Notes: generated from the letters alone by a model not told the origin. DNA of 64,000 bases from Streptoverticillium olivoreticuli subsp. olivoreticuli (GCF_003391135.1 NZ_CP031455.1:3007001-3071000); one strand, 5' to 3'; positions 33,334 to 44,489 are shown, counted from the stretch's first letter. Translations and numbers: made by a program.

Positions 33334-34273
33334 AGCGAAGGAAGGGATCCACGGCCACTGCCGCGAAGAGCAGCGACACATAGGTGATGGACCAGTGGAA
33401 GAGGCGCATCTCCTTGAGCTTCGCCCCGGTGATCCCGGCCTTGGCGCGGCCCTGGAGCGCGTGCGCCTCCTTGAGCCACATGCCGCCGAGCACGGCCGCC
33501 ACGATCGTGTAGAACCAGCCGGTGTAGCCGAGGGGCTGGAGCAGGAGCGAGACGGCGACCATCACCCAGCTGTAGAGGACGATCTGACGGGCGACCGCCT
33601 TGTTGCCCGCGGTGACCGGCAGCATGGGCACGCCCGCGCGCTCGTAGTCGTCCTTGACCTTCATCGACAGCGGCCAGTAGTGCGGCGGCGTCCAGAAGAA
33701 CATGACCAGGAAGAGGACGACCGGGGCCCAGGAGACCGATTCGGTGACGGCGGACCAGCCGATGATGACCGGCATGCAGCCCGCGATGCCGCCCCAGACG
33801 ATGTTCTGCGCGGTGCGGCGCTTGAGCAGCATCGTGTAGATGACGACGTAGAAGGCGTTGGCCCCGAGCGACAGCATCGCCGACAGCGGGTTGACCAGGT
33901 ACCAGAACCAGAGGGTGGAGCCCACGGTCAGCGCGGTGGCGAAGACCAGGCACTCCCGCGGCGAGACCATCCCGGTGACCAGCGGGCGCTGGGCCGTACG
34001 GTCCATCAGCGCGTCGATGTCCCGGTCGATGTACATGTTGTACGCGCCGGCGCCGCCGGCCGACAGGTAACCGCCGATGCACGTGGCCAGGACGAGCCAC
34101 AGGTCGGGCACGCCCTGCGCGGCGAGGAACATCACCGGCACGGTCGTCATCAGCAGCAGCTCGATGATCCGCGGCTTGGTCAGCGCCACGAACGCCTTGA
34201 CACGGGCCCCGAACGGCCGGTGACCGAGGCTCTCCGGAAGCACCCCCGCAGGACGGGATTCGACGGCCGTCAC
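33332..34273 (-). CDS. ctaB: Protoheme IX farnesyltransferase (heme O synthase) CtaB
   Basis: A 313-residue UbiA-fold prenyltransferase with about nine membrane helices. [20 protein letters not shown] is the N-x3-D-x3-D prenyl-diphosphate/Mg site, [20 protein letters not shown] the second acidic motif, and [12 protein letters not shown] the typical first helix. It adds farnesyl to heme B, giving heme O for CtaA. GTG 34273 was chosen because AGGGG lies 5-6 nt upstream; GTG 34279 would sit too close to it. Divergent from tkt. Confidence 0.93.
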   Translation of the reverse strand: MTAVESRPAGVLPESLGHRPFGARVKAFVALTKPRIIELLLMTTVPVMFLAAQGVPDLWLVLATCIGGYLSAGGAGAYNMYIDRDIDALMDRTAQRPLVTGMVSPRECLVFATALTVGSTLWFWYLVNPLSAMLSLGANAFYVVIYTMLLKRRTAQNIVWGGIAGCMPVIIGWSAVTESVSWAPVVLFLVMFFWTPPHYWPLSMKVKDDYERAGVPMLPVTAGNKAVARQIVLYSWVMVAVSLLLQPLGYTGWFYTIVAAVLGGMWLKEAHALQGRAKAGITGAKLKEMRLFHWSITYVSLLFAAVAVDPFLR

Positions 34274-34713
34274 GCACACCCCTGACAGAGATAAGGCCAG
34301 CAAGCGATGCGGGCAGGATGAACCCGGTGAAGGCTTGCGCTTACCACGCCACTCTAGACGTAGGGGATACCCCGGCCTCCGCCGGGGTGGGGTCGTGTTG
34401 GGACCGTAGCGGACCCGATCCGCGGCCGTTCCCCGATGCCCGCGCGCCGGATCGGGCCTCCTGGGAACATGACACGGTGGCCCCGTTCGGGAGGCGCCCC
34501 GGCGGCCTCCCCGGCAGGCTGGACCCATGGCCGTCGCACCCGCGGCGGGAATCTTCGCCATCCGGATCCGGTTGCCCGGGACGTCGGGTCGGGCAGCCGA
34601 CTGTGTGTCGAAAAGGCGCGCGCCCCTGCGGGGTAGGCTCGACAGCGCCGCGTCGTGGCGGAACATACCGCCCCCGGCAATCGAAACATGTGGAGAGGAG
34701 CCCTGAACCGAGG
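34274..34713. promoter_or_regulatory. 440-bp ctaB / tkt divergent control region
   Basis: No gene is evident. TAGGCT at 34634-34639 is a candidate -10 for the tkt operon, with a leader of about 70 nt that includes the GGAGAGGAG ribosome region; no clear -35 matches it. TAGAGT on the minus strand near 34352-34357 is a possible -10 for ctaB. CCCCGGCCTCCGCCGGGG (34371-34388) is a hairpin. Nothing else stands out. Confidence 0.35.
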
Positions 34714-36801
34714 GTGAGCACCAAGCCGACCACAACAGACCTCGAGTGGACCGAACTGGACCAGCGGGCCGTCGATACCGCCCGCGTCCTGGCCATGGAC
34801 TCCGTGCAGAAGGTCGGCAACGGCCATCCGGGCACGGCCATGAGCCTGGCGCCCGCCGCCTATCTGCTGTTCCAGAAGCTGATGCGGCACGACCCGAGCG
34901 ACGCCGACTGGGCAGGCCGGGACCGGTTCGTCCTCTCCCCCGGTCACACCAGCCTCACGCTCTACGTGCAGCTCTTCATGGCCGGCTACGGCCTGGAGCT
35001 CGCGGACCTGAAGTCGTTCCGCACCTGGGACAGCAAGACCCCGGGCCACCCGGAGCACGGTCACACCCGTGGTGTCGAGACCACCACCGGCCCGCTGGGC
35101 CAGGGCATCGCCAACGCCGTGGGCATGGCGATGGCCGCCCGCTACGAGCGCGGCCTGTTCGACCCGGAGGCCCCGAAGGGCGCCTCCCCGTTCGACCACA
35201 CCATCTGGGCGATCGTCTCCGACGGCGACCTGGAGGAGGGCATCTCCGCCGAGGCGTCCTCGCTGGCCGGCCACCAGAAGCTCGGCAACCTCGTCGCGCT
35301 CTACGACGACAACCACATCTCGATCGAGGGCGACACCGAGACCGCCTTCTCCGAGGACGTCCTCGCGCGCTACGAGGCGTACGGCTGGCACGTCCAGCGC
35401 ATCGAGCAGGCCGAGAACGGCGACTTCGACGTCCAGGCCCTCTACGCGGCCCTGAAGGCGGCGCAGGAGGAGACCGAGCGTCCCTCGATCATCGCGGCGC
35501 GCACGATCATCGCCTGGCCCGCCCCGAACGCCCAGAACACCGAGGCCTCGCACGGCTCGGCGCTCGGCGACGCCGAGGTGGCCGCGACCAAGCGCGTCAT
35601 GGGCTTCGACCCGGAGCAGACCTTCCAGGTCGAGGACGAGGTCTTCACCCACGTCCGCAAGGTCGTCGACCGCGGCCGCGAGACCCACGCGACCTGGGAG
35701 AAGCAGCTCCAGGAGTGGCGCACCTCCAACCCGGAGCGCGCCGCCGTCCTGGACCGCATGGCCGCGGGCGAGCTGCCCGACGGCTGGGAGCACGCGCTCC
35801 CCGTCTTCCCGGCCGGCAAGGACGTCGCGACCCGCAAGGCGTCCGGCGAGGTCCTCAAGGCGCTGGGCGGCGTGATCCCCGAGCTGTGGGGCGGCTCCGC
35901 CGACCTCGCGGGCTCGAACAACACCACGATCGACCCGTCGTCCTCGTTCCTCCCGGAGGGCAACCCGCTCCCCGAGGCGAACCCGTACGGCCGCACGATC
36001 CACTTCGGCATCCGCGAGCACGCCATGGGTTCGACCATGAACGGCATCGCGCTGCACGGCAACACCCGTGTGTACGGCGGCACCTTCCTGGTGTTCTCCG
36101 ACTACATGCGCCCGGCCGTCCGCCTGGCCGCCCTGATGAAGCTGCCGGTCACCTACGTGTGGACGCACGACTCCATCGGTCTCGGCGAGGACGGCCCGAC
36201 GCACCAGCCGGTCGAGCACATGGCCGCGCTGCGCGCCATCCCGGGCCTGAACATGGTCCGCCCGGCCGACGCCAACGAGACGGCGATCGCCTGGCGCGAG
36301 ATCACCAAGCGCCACACCGCCAAGCCGGCGCCGCACGGTCTGGCCCTGACCCGCCAGAACGTGCCGACCTACGAGGCCAACGAGGGCGCCGCCAAGGGCG
36401 GCTACGTCCTCTTCGAGGCCGAGGGCGGCCGGCCGCAGGTGATCCTGATCGGCACCGGCTCCGAGGTCCAGCTGGCCGTCGAGGCCCGTGACGTGCTCCA
36501 GGCCGAGGGCATCCCGACCCGCGTGGTCTCCATGCCCTCCGTCGAGTGGTTCGAGGAGCAGGACCAGGCGTACCGCGACGGCGTGCTGCTGCCGGACGTC
36601 AAGGCCCGCGTGGCCGTCGAGGCGGGCATCGGCCTGACCTGGCACCGGTACGTCGGCGACGCCGGCCGGATCGTCTCGCTGGAGCACTTCGGCGCCTCCG
36701 CGGACTACAAGATCCTCTACCGCGAGTTCGGCCTGACCTCCGAGGCCGTCGTGGCCGCCGCCCGCGAGTCGATCGAGCACGTCGACGCCAACCGTCGCTG
36801 A
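34714..36801 (+). CDS. tkt: Transketolase
   Basis: A 695-residue thiamine-diphosphate enzyme exchanging two-carbon units between pentose- and triose-phosphates. [20 protein letters not shown], the ThDP motif [20 protein letters not shown] and the C-terminal [20 protein letters not shown] (with the phosphate-binding His) are intact. GTG 34714 gives the standard N-terminus; AGGAG lies 13 nt upstream and GAGG directly before it, so GTG 34690 cannot be fully excluded. First gene of tkt-tal-zwf-opcA-pgl. Confidence 0.95.
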   Translation: MSTKPTTTDLEWTELDQRAVDTARVLAMDSVQKVGNGHPGTAMSLAPAAYLLFQKLMRHDPSDADWAGRDRFVLSPGHTSLTLYVQLFMAGYGLELADLKSFRTWDSKTPGHPEHGHTRGVETTTGPLGQGIANAVGMAMAARYERGLFDPEAPKGASPFDHTIWAIVSDGDLEEGISAEASSLAGHQKLGNLVALYDDNHISIEGDTETAFSEDVLARYEAYGWHVQRIEQAENGDFDVQALYAALKAAQEETERPSIIAARTIIAWPAPNAQNTEASHGSALGDAEVAATKRVMGFDPEQTFQVEDEVFTHVRKVVDRGRETHATWEKQLQEWRTSNPERAAVLDRMAAGELPDGWEHALPVFPAGKDVATRKASGEVLKALGGVIPELWGGSADLAGSNNTTIDPSSSFLPEGNPLPEANPYGRTIHFGIREHAMGSTMNGIALHGNTRVYGGTFLVFSDYMRPAVRLAALMKLPVTYVWTHDSIGLGEDGPTHQPVEHMAALRAIPGLNMVRPADANETAIAWREITKRHTAKPAPHGLALTRQNVPTYEANEGAAKGGYVLFEAEGGRPQVILIGTGSEVQLAVEARDVLQAEGIPTRVVSMPSVEWFEEQDQAYRDGVLLPDVKARVAVEAGIGLTWHRYVGDAGRIVSLEHFGASADYKILYREFGLTSEAVVAAARESIEHVDANRR

Positions 36802-36837
36802 CGCGACCGCCCACCACTAGTAGGAGATGCAATCCCG

Positions 36838-37953
36838 ATGACAGACGCACTCAAGCGCCTCTCCGACGAAGGCGTCGCGATCTGGCTGGACGACCTGTCC
36901 CGCAAGCGCATCACGTCCGGCAACCTGGCCGAGCTGATCGACCAGAGCCACGTCGTGGGTGTCACCACCAACCCGTCGATCTTCCAGAAGGCGATCTCCG
37001 GCGGCGACGGCTACGAGCAGCAGCTCACCGACCTCGCGGCCCGCAAGGTCACCGTGGACGAGGCGATCCGCATGATCACGACGGCGGACGTCCGTGACGC
37101 CGCCGACATCCTGCGCCCGGTCTTCGACGCGACGGACGGCCAGGACGGCCGGGTCTCCATCGAGGTCGACCCGCGCCTGGCGCACAACACGACGGCCACC
37201 GTGGCCGAGGCCAAGCAGCTGGCCTGGCTGGTGGACCGCCCCAACACCCTGATCAAGATCCCGGCCACCGAGGCGGGCCTCCCGGCCATCGCCGAGGTGA
37301 TCGGCAAGGGCATCAGCGTCAACGTCACGCTGATCTTCTCCCTTGAGCGCTACCGCGCGGTCATGGACGCCTACCTGACCGGTCTGGAGAAGGCCAAGGC
37401 CGCCGGCCTGGACCTGTCGCTGATCCACTCGGTCGCGTCCTTCTTCGTGTCCCGCGTGGACAGCGAGATCGACAAGCGCCTGAACGCGCTGGGCACCGAC
37501 GAGGCCAAGGCGCTGCGCGGCAAGGCCGCCCTGGCCAACGCCCGCCTCGCCTACCAGGCGTACGAGGAGGTCTTCTCCTCCGACCGCTGGGCCGCCCTGG
37601 AGAAGTCCGGCGCCAACAAGCAGCGTCCGCTGTGGGCCTCGACCGGTGTCAAGGACCCGGCCTACAAGGACACGCTGTACGTGGACGACCTGGTCGCCCC
37701 GAACACGGTCAACACCATGCCGGAGGCCACCCTGGAGGCCACCGCCGACCACGGGCAGATCACCGGCGACACGGTGCGCGGCACGTACGAGCAGGCCAAG
37801 GCCGAGCTCGACGCGATCGCGAAGCTGGGCATCTCGTACGACGACGTCGTCCAGCTGCTGGAGGACGAGGGCGTCGACAAGTTCGAGCAGTCGTGGAACG
37901 ACCTTCTTAAGTCCACCGAGGCGGAGCTCAAGCGCCTCGCCCCGGAGGCGTGA
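36838..37953 (+). CDS. tal: Transaldolase
   Basis: A 371-residue aldolase of the long actinobacterial/cyanobacterial transaldolase type. [13 protein letters not shown] and the Schiff-base Lys140 in [15 protein letters not shown] are present, followed by [12 protein letters not shown] and [13 protein letters not shown]. It transfers dihydroxyacetone units between sedoheptulose 7-phosphate and glyceraldehyde 3-phosphate. AGGAG lies 9-13 nt before ATG 36838, in the 36-bp gap after tkt. Confidence 0.95.
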   Translation: MTDALKRLSDEGVAIWLDDLSRKRITSGNLAELIDQSHVVGVTTNPSIFQKAISGGDGYEQQLTDLAARKVTVDEAIRMITTADVRDAADILRPVFDATDGQDGRVSIEVDPRLAHNTTATVAEAKQLAWLVDRPNTLIKIPATEAGLPAIAEVIGKGISVNVTLIFSLERYRAVMDAYLTGLEKAKAAGLDLSLIHSVASFFVSRVDSEIDKRLNALGTDEAKALRGKAALANARLAYQAYEEVFSSDRWAALEKSGANKQRPLWASTGVKDPAYKDTLYVDDLVAPNTVNTMPEATLEATADHGQITGDTVRGTYEQAKAELDAIAKLGISYDDVVQLLEDEGVDKFEQSWNDLLKSTEAELKRLAPEA

Positions 37954-37954
37954 G

Positions 37955-39484
37955 TTGAGCACAAGCAGCAATCCGCTGCGTGACGCTCAGGACCGACGGC
38001 TCCCGCGTATCGCGGGGCCGTCGGGCCTGGTCATCTTTGGCGTCACGGGCGATTTGTCCCGGAAAAAGCTGATGCCCGCGGTCTATGACCTCGCGAACCG
38101 GGGGCTGCTGCCGCCGGGCTTCTCGCTCATCGGCTTCGCGCGCCGCGACTGGGAGAACGAGGACTTCGCCCAGATCGTGCACGACGCCGTCAAGGAGCAC
38201 GCGCGCACGCCCTTCCGTGAGGAGGTCTGGCAGCAGCTGGTGCAGGGCTGCCGGTTCGTGCAGGGCGACTTCGACGACGACGTGGCGTTCGAGACCCTCA
38301 AGTCCACGATCCACGAGCTCGATGCGGCACAGGGCACGGGCGGCAACTTCGCCTTCTACCTGTCGGTGCCGCCGAAGTTCTTCCCCAAGGTCGTCCAGCA
38401 GCTGAAGAAGCACGGGCTGGCCGAGCAGAAGAAGGGCGGCTCCTGGCGGCGCGCCGTCATCGAGAAGCCCTTCGGTCACGACCTGGCCTCCGCCCAGGAG
38501 CTCAACCGGATCGTCCACGAGGTCTTCCCGCCCGAAGAGGTCTTCCGGATCGACCACTACCTGGGCAAGGAGACCGTCCAGAACATCCTGGCGCTCCGCT
38601 TCGCCAACACCCTCTTCGAGCCGATCTGGAACCGGTCGTACGTCGACCACGTGCAGATCACCATGGCCGAGGACATCGGCATCGGCGGCCGCGCGGGCTA
38701 CTACGACGGCATCGGCGCCGCCCGTGACGTCATCCAGAACCACCTGCTCCAGCTGCTGGCGCTGACCGCCATGGAGGAGCCCGCCTCCTTCGAGGCGGAC
38801 GCGCTGGTCGCGGAGAAGACCAAGGTGCTGGGCGCCGTCCGGCTGCCCAAGGACCTCGGCAAGGAGACCGTCCGCGGGCAGTACGCGCACGGCTGGCAGG
38901 GTGGCGAGGAGGTCGTCGGCTACCTCGAAGAGGACGGCATCGACCCGGCGTCCAAGACCGACACCTACGCCGCGATCAAGCTGGAGATCGACAACCGCCG
39001 CTGGGCGGGCGTCCCCTTCTACCTCCGCACGGGCAAGCGGCTCGGCCGCCGCGTCACCGAGATCGCGGTCGTCTTCCAGCGGGCTCCGCACTCGCCCTTC
39101 GACCACACCGCCACCGAGGAGCTGGGGCAGAACGCCCTGGTCATCCGGGTGCAGCCGGACGAGGGCGTCACCATGCGGTTCGGCTCGAAGGTGCCGGGCA
39201 CCTCGATGGAGGTCCGGGACGTCTCGATGGACTTCGCCTACGGCGAGTCCTTCACCGAGTCCAGCCCGGAGGCGTACGAGCGGCTCATCCTCGATGTGCT
39301 GCTGGGCGACGCCAACCTCTTCCCGCGCCTGCGGGAGGTCGAGCTGTCCTGGCAGATCCTCGACCCGATCGAGCAGTACTGGGAATCCAACGGCAAGCCC
39401 GCGTCCTACCCGGCAGGCACCTGGGGCCCCATCGAGGCGGACGAGATGCTCGCACGTGACGGACGGAGCTGGCGCCGGCCATGA
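37955..39484 (+). CDS. zwf: Glucose-6-phosphate 1-dehydrogenase with TTG start
   Basis: A 509-residue enzyme oxidising glucose 6-phosphate to 6-phosphogluconolactone with NADP. IFGVTGDLSRKKLMPAVYDL is the Rossmann loop, RIDHYLGKETVQNI the active-site His motif, and IEKPFGHDLASAQ the substrate lysine region. The start is TTG 37955: GGAGG at 37944-37948 is 6 nt upstream and no ATG or GTG gives a better N-terminus. It begins 2 bp after the tal stop, so reinitiation is likely. The last 4 nt overlap opcA. Confidence 0.93.
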   Translation: MSTSSNPLRDAQDRRLPRIAGPSGLVIFGVTGDLSRKKLMPAVYDLANRGLLPPGFSLIGFARRDWENEDFAQIVHDAVKEHARTPFREEVWQQLVQGCRFVQGDFDDDVAFETLKSTIHELDAAQGTGGNFAFYLSVPPKFFPKVVQQLKKHGLAEQKKGGSWRRAVIEKPFGHDLASAQELNRIVHEVFPPEEVFRIDHYLGKETVQNILALRFANTLFEPIWNRSYVDHVQITMAEDIGIGGRAGYYDGIGAARDVIQNHLLQLLALTAMEEPASFEADALVAEKTKVLGAVRLPKDLGKETVRGQYAHGWQGGEEVVGYLEEDGIDPASKTDTYAAIKLEIDNRRWAGVPFYLRTGKRLGRRVTEIAVVFQRAPHSPFDHTATEELGQNALVIRVQPDEGVTMRFGSKVPGTSMEVRDVSMDFAYGESFTESSPEAYERLILDVLLGDANLFPRLREVELSWQILDPIEQYWESNGKPASYPAGTWGPIEADEMLARDGRSWRRP

Positions 39485-40539
39485 AAATCGACCTGACGGA
39501 CACCACGTCCAGCAAGATCAACAACGCCCTGGTCCAGGGCCGGCGCGCCATCGGCACCCCCGCCATCGGCATGGTGCTCACCCTGGTCATCGTCACCGAC
39601 GAGGAGCACGCCTACGACGCGCTGAAGGCGGCCAACGAGGCCTCCCGCGAGCACCCCTCGCGCAAGCTCGTCGTCGTCAAGCGGGTCAGCCGGTCGCCGC
39701 GCGACCGTGCCAAGGCCCGCCTCGACGCCGAGGTGCGGGTGGGCACGTCCGCGGGCACCGGCGAGACCGTGGTGCTGCGGCTCTACGGCGACGTCATCGA
39801 CCACGCCCAGTCGGTCGTGCTGCCGCTGCTGCTGCCCGACGCCCCCGTGGTCGTCTGGTGGCCGGTGGGCTCCCCGGTCAACCCGGAGAAGGACCCGCTG
39901 GGTTCGCTCGCCCAGCGCCGGGTCACCGACGCCTACGCCGCCGAGGACCCCCTCTCGGAGCTCTCGGCCCGCGCCGCGCACTACACCCCGGGCGACACCG
40001 ACCTGGCCTGGACCCGGATCACGCCGTGGCGCTCGATGCTCGCGGCCGCCCTGGACCAGCAGCAGGTCGAGATCATCTCCGCCGACGTGGAGGGCGAGGG
40101 CTACAACCCGAGCGGCGAGCTGCTCGCGATGTGGCTCGCCGACCGCCTGGGCGTGCCGGTCAGCCGGACCGTCTCCGACGGGCCGGGCCTCACGGCCGTA
40201 CGGCTGGAGACCAGGAACGGCCCGGTCACCCTGGACCGCCCCGACGGCTCCCTGGCCACGCTCTCCATGCCGGGCCAGCCGGACCGCGCGGTGGCGCTCC
40301 AGCGGCGCGACACCTCGGAGCTCCTCGCGGAGGAACTCCGGCGGCTCGACCCGGACGACACCTACGAGTCGGCGCTGAAGTACGGCGTGGAGCGGCTCGG
40401 CGAGGCCAAGGCGGCCGCGCCCGCGGCGCCGAAGGCGGCCGAGGCGGCCACGGAGGCTCCGGAAGCGGACGCCGCCGAGGCCAAGGCCGCGCCCGCGCCC
40501 GCCAAGAAGGCCGGCAGCAAGAAGGCGGCCGGCAAGTGA
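39481..40539 (+). CDS. opcA: Glucose-6-phosphate dehydrogenase assembly protein OpcA
   Basis: A 352-residue allosteric partner of Zwf. VLPLLLPDAPVVVWWPVGSP and AWTRITPWRSMLAAALDQ are typical of OpcA. ATG 39481 overlaps the zwf stop (ATGA). The final 50 residues form an Ala/Lys/Glu-rich low-complexity tail (ending KKAGSKKAAGK), longer than the folded domain needs and perhaps a variable linker. Directly followed by pgl with a GTGA overlap. Confidence 0.93.
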   Translation: MKIDLTDTTSSKINNALVQGRRAIGTPAIGMVLTLVIVTDEEHAYDALKAANEASREHPSRKLVVVKRVSRSPRDRAKARLDAEVRVGTSAGTGETVVLRLYGDVIDHAQSVVLPLLLPDAPVVVWWPVGSPVNPEKDPLGSLAQRRVTDAYAAEDPLSELSARAAHYTPGDTDLAWTRITPWRSMLAAALDQQQVEIISADVEGEGYNPSGELLAMWLADRLGVPVSRTVSDGPGLTAVRLETRNGPVTLDRPDGSLATLSMPGQPDRAVALQRRDTSELLAEELRRLDPDDTYESALKYGVERLGEAKAAAPAAPKAAEAATEAPEADAAEAKAAPAPAKKAGSKKAAGK

Positions 40540-41318
40540 GCGCTCCGCAGATCGTCGTCCACCGGGACAAGGAGCTGATGGCGCAGGCCGCGGCGGCCCG
40601 GCTGATCACGAAGATCGTGGACGCGCAGGCCGCGCGGGGCTCCGCCTCCGTCGTCCTCACGGGCGGGCGCAACGGCAACGGGCTGCTCGCGGCCCTCGCC
40701 GAGGCGCCCGCGCGCGACGCGGTGGACTGGGCGCGGCTGGACCTGTGGTGGGGCGACGAGCGCTTCCTGCCCGAGGGCGACCCCGAGCGCAATGTGACCC
40801 AGGCGCGCGCCGCGCTCCTGGACTCAGTGCCGCTGGACCCCGCCCGGGTGCATGTGATGCCCCCGGCCGGTGACCGGTACGGCAACGACGCGGACGCCGC
40901 GGCGGAGGCCTACGCGGCCGAACTCGCGGCGGCCGCCCGGCCCGAGGACCATGGCCCCGTGCCGTCCTTCGACGTGCTGCTGCTGGGCGTCGGCCCGGAC
41001 ACGCACGTGGCCTCGCTGTTCCCCGAGTTGCCGGGCGTGCGGGAGACCGAGCGCACGGTCGTCGGGGTGCACGGCGCGCCGAAGCCGCCGCCGACGAGGG
41101 TCTCCCTGACCCTCCCGGCGATCCGCGCGGCCCGCGAGGTCTGGCTGCTCGCGGCGGGCGAGGACAAGGCGAACGCTGTCGCGATGGCGCTGTCGGGTGC
41201 GGGTGAGATCCAGGCCCCGGCAGCGGGCGCGTACGGCCGCTCGCGCACGCTGTGGCTGCTCGACGCGGCGGCCGCCGCGAGCCTCCCCCGGGGGCTGTAC
41301 CCCCCGGCTTCGCCCTGA
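40536..41318 (+). CDS. pgl: 6-phosphogluconolactonase
   Basis: A 260-residue DevB/NagB-fold lactonase hydrolysing 6-phosphogluconolactone, the Zwf product. VVLTGGRNGNGLL, LDLWWGDERFLPEGDPERN and LLLGVGPDTHVASLFPE (catalytic GxxPDxHxASLFP with its His) are intact. GTG 40536 overlaps the opcA stop by 4 nt. Last gene of the oxidative pentose-phosphate operon; followed by a strong palindrome. Confidence 0.93.
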   Translation: MSAPQIVVHRDKELMAQAAAARLITKIVDAQAARGSASVVLTGGRNGNGLLAALAEAPARDAVDWARLDLWWGDERFLPEGDPERNVTQARAALLDSVPLDPARVHVMPPAGDRYGNDADAAAEAYAAELAAAARPEDHGPVPSFDVLLLGVGPDTHVASLFPELPGVRETERTVVGVHGAPKPPPTRVSLTLPAIRAAREVWLLAAGEDKANAVAMALSGAGEIQAPAAGAYGRSRTLWLLDAAAAASLPRGLYPPASP

Positions 41319-41339
41319 CCGCGCTGACGCGCGGTGTCC

Positions 41340-41384
41340 TCAAACGCCGGACGGGCTGGATTTTCCAGCCCGTCCGGCGTTTGA
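41340..41384. repeat. Dispersed palindrome / bidirectional terminator between pgl and pgi
   Basis: A perfect 21-bp stem, TCAAACGCCGGACGGGCTGG plus one more pair (41340-41360), with a 3-nt loop and its complement at 41364-41384. The same sequence recurs at 61287-61336, and degenerate relatives lie near 9810-9837 and 51668-51707. It lies 11 bp from the pgi stop and 21 bp after pgl, so it probably terminates both. Confidence 0.8.
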
Positions 41385-41395
41385 CGATGTACGGG

Positions 41396-43057
41396 TCAGC
41401 GACCCCGCAGCTCGCGGTAGCGCGCGACCAGCGCCGCCGTGGACGCATCCAGGCCGGGCACCTCGGCGCCAGCGCTGAGCGCAGGCTCAACCCGCTTCGC
41501 GAGCACCTTGCCCAGCTCGACCCCCCACTGGTCGAAGGAGTCGATGTTCCAGATCGCGCCCTGGACGAACACCTTGTGCTCGTAGAGCGCGACCAGCTGC
41601 CCCAGCACCGACGGAGTCAGCTCGCTCGCGAGGATCGTCGTCGTCGGGTGGTTGCCCCGGAACGTCTTGTGGGGGACGAGCTCCGCCGGAACGCCCTCCG
41701 CGGCGACCTCCTCCGCGGTCTTGCCGAAGGCGAGCGCCTGGCCCTGGGCGAAGAGGTTGGCCATCAGCAGGTCGTGCTGGGCGACCAGCCCCGGCGCCAG
41801 GTCCTCCACCGGCTTGGCGAAGCCGATGAAGTCCGCCGGGATCAGCTTCGTGCCCTGGTGGATCAACTGGTAATAGGCGTGCTGCCCGTTGGTGCCCGGC
41901 GTGCCCCAGACGACCGGCCCGGTCTGCCAGTTGACGAGGTTGCCCTCGCGGTCGACGGACTTGCCGTTGGACTCCATGTCGAGCTGCTGGAGATAGGCCG
42001 CGAACTTCGACAGGTAGTGGCTGTAGGGCAGCACCGCGTGCGACTGCGCGCCGTGGAAGTTGCCGTACCAGATGCCGAGCAGCCCCAGCAGCAGCGGGAC
42101 GTTCTCCTCGGGCGGCGCGCATCGGAAGTGCTCGTCGACCAGGTGGAAGCCGGCGAGCATCTCCCGGAAGTGGTCCGGGCCGATCGCGAGCATCAGGGAC
42201 AGCCCGATGGCCGAGTCGTACGAATAGCGGCCGCCGACCCAGTCCCAGAACTCGAACATGTTGGTCGGGTCGATGCCGAACTCGGTGACCTTCTCCTCGT
42301 TCGTCGACAGCGCCACGAAGTGCTTGGCGACGGCTTCCTCGCCCGCCCCCAGCCCCGTCAGCAGCCAGTTGCGCGCCGAGGTGGCGTTGGTGATCGTCTC
42401 GATCGTGGTGAAGGTCTTCGAGGCGACGATGAACAGCGTCTCGGCCGGGTCGAGGTCCCGGACGGCCTCGTGCAGGTCCGCGCCGTCGACGTTGGAGACG
42501 AAACGGAACGTCAGGTCGCGTGCCGTGTAGGCGCGCAGCGCCTCGTAGGCCATCGCCGGACCGAGGTCGGAGCCGCCGATGCCGATGTTGACGACGTTCT
42601 TGATGGGCTTTCCGGTGTGGCCCTTCCAGTCACCGGAGCGCACCCGGTCGGTGAAGACCTGCATCTTGAGCAGCACGGCGTGCACGGCCGGGACGACGTT
42701 CTCGCCGTCCGTCCTGATCACCGCCGACTCGGGGGCGCGCAGCGCGGTGTGCAGCACGGCACGGCCCTCGGTGGTGTTGATCTTCTCGCCACGGAACATC
42801 GCGTCCCGCAGCTCCGCCACCCCGGCCGACGCCGCCAGCTCGCGCAGCAGGCGCAGCGTCTCGTCGGTGACCAGGTGCTTGGAGTAGTCGACGTGCAGAT
42901 CGCCGACGGTGAGCGTCAAGCGCCCGGCCCGCTGGGGATCCTCCGCGAACAGCTCTCGCAGGTGCACCTCCCCGAGCTCTTCCCGGTGCTTGGCCAGCGC
43001 ATTCCACTCAGGCGTCTGGTCGAGCCTGCTGTGGCCCTCTGCGTTCATCTCGGACAT
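41396..43057 (-). CDS. pgi: Glucose-6-phosphate isomerase
   Basis: A 553-residue SIS-domain enzyme interconverting glucose and fructose 6-phosphate. [37 protein letters not shown] and [15 protein letters not shown] are hallmarks; the Glu in [20 protein letters not shown] and the His in [15 protein letters not shown] complete the site. ATG 43057 or 43048 could start it. Convergent with the pentose-phosphate operon, which it feeds or drains. Confidence 0.95.
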   Translation of the reverse strand: MSEMNAEGHSRLDQTPEWNALAKHREELGEVHLRELFAEDPQRAGRLTLTVGDLHVDYSKHLVTDETLRLLRELAASAGVAELRDAMFRGEKINTTEGRAVLHTALRAPESAVIRTDGENVVPAVHAVLLKMQVFTDRVRSGDWKGHTGKPIKNVVNIGIGGSDLGPAMAYEALRAYTARDLTFRFVSNVDGADLHEAVRDLDPAETLFIVASKTFTTIETITNATSARNWLLTGLGAGEEAVAKHFVALSTNEEKVTEFGIDPTNMFEFWDWVGGRYSYDSAIGLSLMLAIGPDHFREMLAGFHLVDEHFRCAPPEENVPLLLGLLGIWYGNFHGAQSHAVLPYSHYLSKFAAYLQQLDMESNGKSVDREGNLVNWQTGPVVWGTPGTNGQHAYYQLIHQGTKLIPADFIGFAKPVEDLAPGLVAQHDLLMANLFAQGQALAFGKTAEEVAAEGVPAELVPHKTFRGNHPTTTILASELTPSVLGQLVALYEHKVFVQGAIWNIDSFDQWGVELGKVLAKRVEPALSAGAEVPGLDASTAALVARYRELRGR

Positions 43058-43104
43058 CAGCCCATTCTTCTCGTAGCTGCCCCGCCGGTCTCCAACCTAT
43101 GTGA

Positions 43105-44376
43105 TCAGAGCTCGGTATGAGATGTCGTGCCGTCCCCGGCGCGGTCCACCGCGGGCAGCAGGGCGAGGACCGCGAGCGCGAGGAGGGCCGAGGCCAGCAG
43201 CATGGGGGTGTTCAGCCCCCAGGCGGTGGCGACCGCTCCCCCGGCCAGGGCCCCGAACGGCGCCCCGGCGATGGCGAGGGTGCGGAAGGCGGCGCTGATC
43301 CGCCCGAGCATCCCCTCCGGGGCGCGCTGCTGCATCAGCGTCGTCTGGGTGACGTTCCAGACCATGCCGGAGAAGCCGAAGAGGCCCAGGGCGGCGACGG
43401 CGACCGGCAGTTCGCGCACCGTGCCGAGCGCCACCAGGCAGGCCGTCTGGAGGGCCCCGAGCGCCGGCATGCTGCGCACCGGCCCGAAGCGGTCCACGAG
43501 CCGGCCGGCCAGCATCCCTCCGGCGACCCCGCCCACCCCGTACGCGGCGAGGGTGGCCGCATAGCCTCCGTGGCCGCCGTGCAGCCATCCGGTGACCAGC
43601 AGCGGCAGGGTCGCGATGAGCGCCCCGATCGCCACGTTGCAGAGCGTGGTGGACACGCACAGCGCGCGGAGCGTGCCGTCGCGCCACAGCGCCCGCAGCC
43701 CTTGGGCCATCTCCTGGCGGAGCGTGCGCCCGGCCGGGCGCGGCTCCCGCGCGGGCGCCGGTATCCGCAGGGTCGCCACGAGGGCGGCCGCCAGGAGATA
43801 GGTGGCGGCGTCCGCCGCGAAGGGCATCGCGGCGCCCACGGCGAGCAGCACCGGGACCAGGGGCGCGCCCAGGAACGCCCCTGCTATCTGCTGCCCGGTC
43901 ATCAGCCGGGCATTGGCCCTGCCGAGCCCGTCCCGGGGCACCACGGCGGGCAGCAGGGCGGTGGCCGCGTTGTCGAAGAGGGTCTGGAGGGTGGTGAGGA
44001 GGAAGGCGAGCGCGATCAGGAGCCCGATCGTGGCGTGCCCGAGGGCGACGGCGGCCGCGAAGGCGGCGACCAGCGCGCCGCGGAGCACGTCCACCGTCCA
44101 CATCGCCCGCCGCTGGTCGACCCGGTCGGCGACCGCGCCGCCCAGCAGTCCGAAGAGGAGCCAGGGCAGGAAGCCGCTCGCCGTCACCAGCGAGACGAGC
44201 AGCGGCGAATCCGTGAGGGAGACGGCGAGCAGCGGCAGCGCGGCGCCCCGCAGCGCGTCACCGAGGCGCGAGACGACGGCCGCCGACCACAGCCGCCCGA
44301 AGCCGCCCCGAACTTCCGCCCGGCTCCCGTGCGTTGATGTGATCGGTACGACCTTCGGTTCCTCGACCGCCGCCAC
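43105..44376 (-). CDS. MFS transporter (EntS/MFS_3 exporter type)
   Basis: A 423-residue polytopic membrane protein with about twelve hydrophobic segments. GGAVADRVDQRRAMWTVDVLRG is the MFS motif A of the enterobactin-exporter-like branch; LAGRLVDRFGPVRSMPALG is the half-repeat version. Probable small-molecule or drug exporter; substrate unknown. It lies between pgi and the RbpA paralogue and shows no link to either. Confidence 0.8.
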   Translation of the reverse strand: MAAVEEPKVVPITSTHGSRAEVRGGFGRLWSAAVVSRLGDALRGAALPLLAVSLTDSPLLVSLVTASGFLPWLLFGLLGGAVADRVDQRRAMWTVDVLRGALVAAFAAAVALGHATIGLLIALAFLLTTLQTLFDNAATALLPAVVPRDGLGRANARLMTGQQIAGAFLGAPLVPVLLAVGAAMPFAADAATYLLAAALVATLRIPAPAREPRPAGRTLRQEMAQGLRALWRDGTLRALCVSTTLCNVAIGALIATLPLLVTGWLHGGHGGYAATLAAYGVGGVAGGMLAGRLVDRFGPVRSMPALGALQTACLVALGTVRELPVAVAALGLFGFSGMVWNVTQTTLMQQRAPEGMLGRISAAFRTLAIAGAPFGALAGGAVATAWGLNTPMLLASALLALAVLALLPAVDRAGDGTTSHTEL

Positions 44377-44429
44377 GGTTCCCCCTCAAGGATGGCTTTG
44401 TCGAAGACCGTAACGGCCACCACTGACAA

Positions 44430-44469
44430 CGGCCCGGCTGCGCTCCTTCTCAGGTGCGCGGCCGGGCCG
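44430..44469. terminator. Hairpin downstream of the RbpA paralogue
   Basis: CGGCCCGGC (44430-44438) pairs with GCCGGGCCG (44461-44469), with an inner GCGC/GCGC pairing. It lies 20 bp after the minus-strand stop codon. Confidence 0.6.
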
Positions 44470-44489
44470 CTCCAGTCGGTCGTGCCGTT

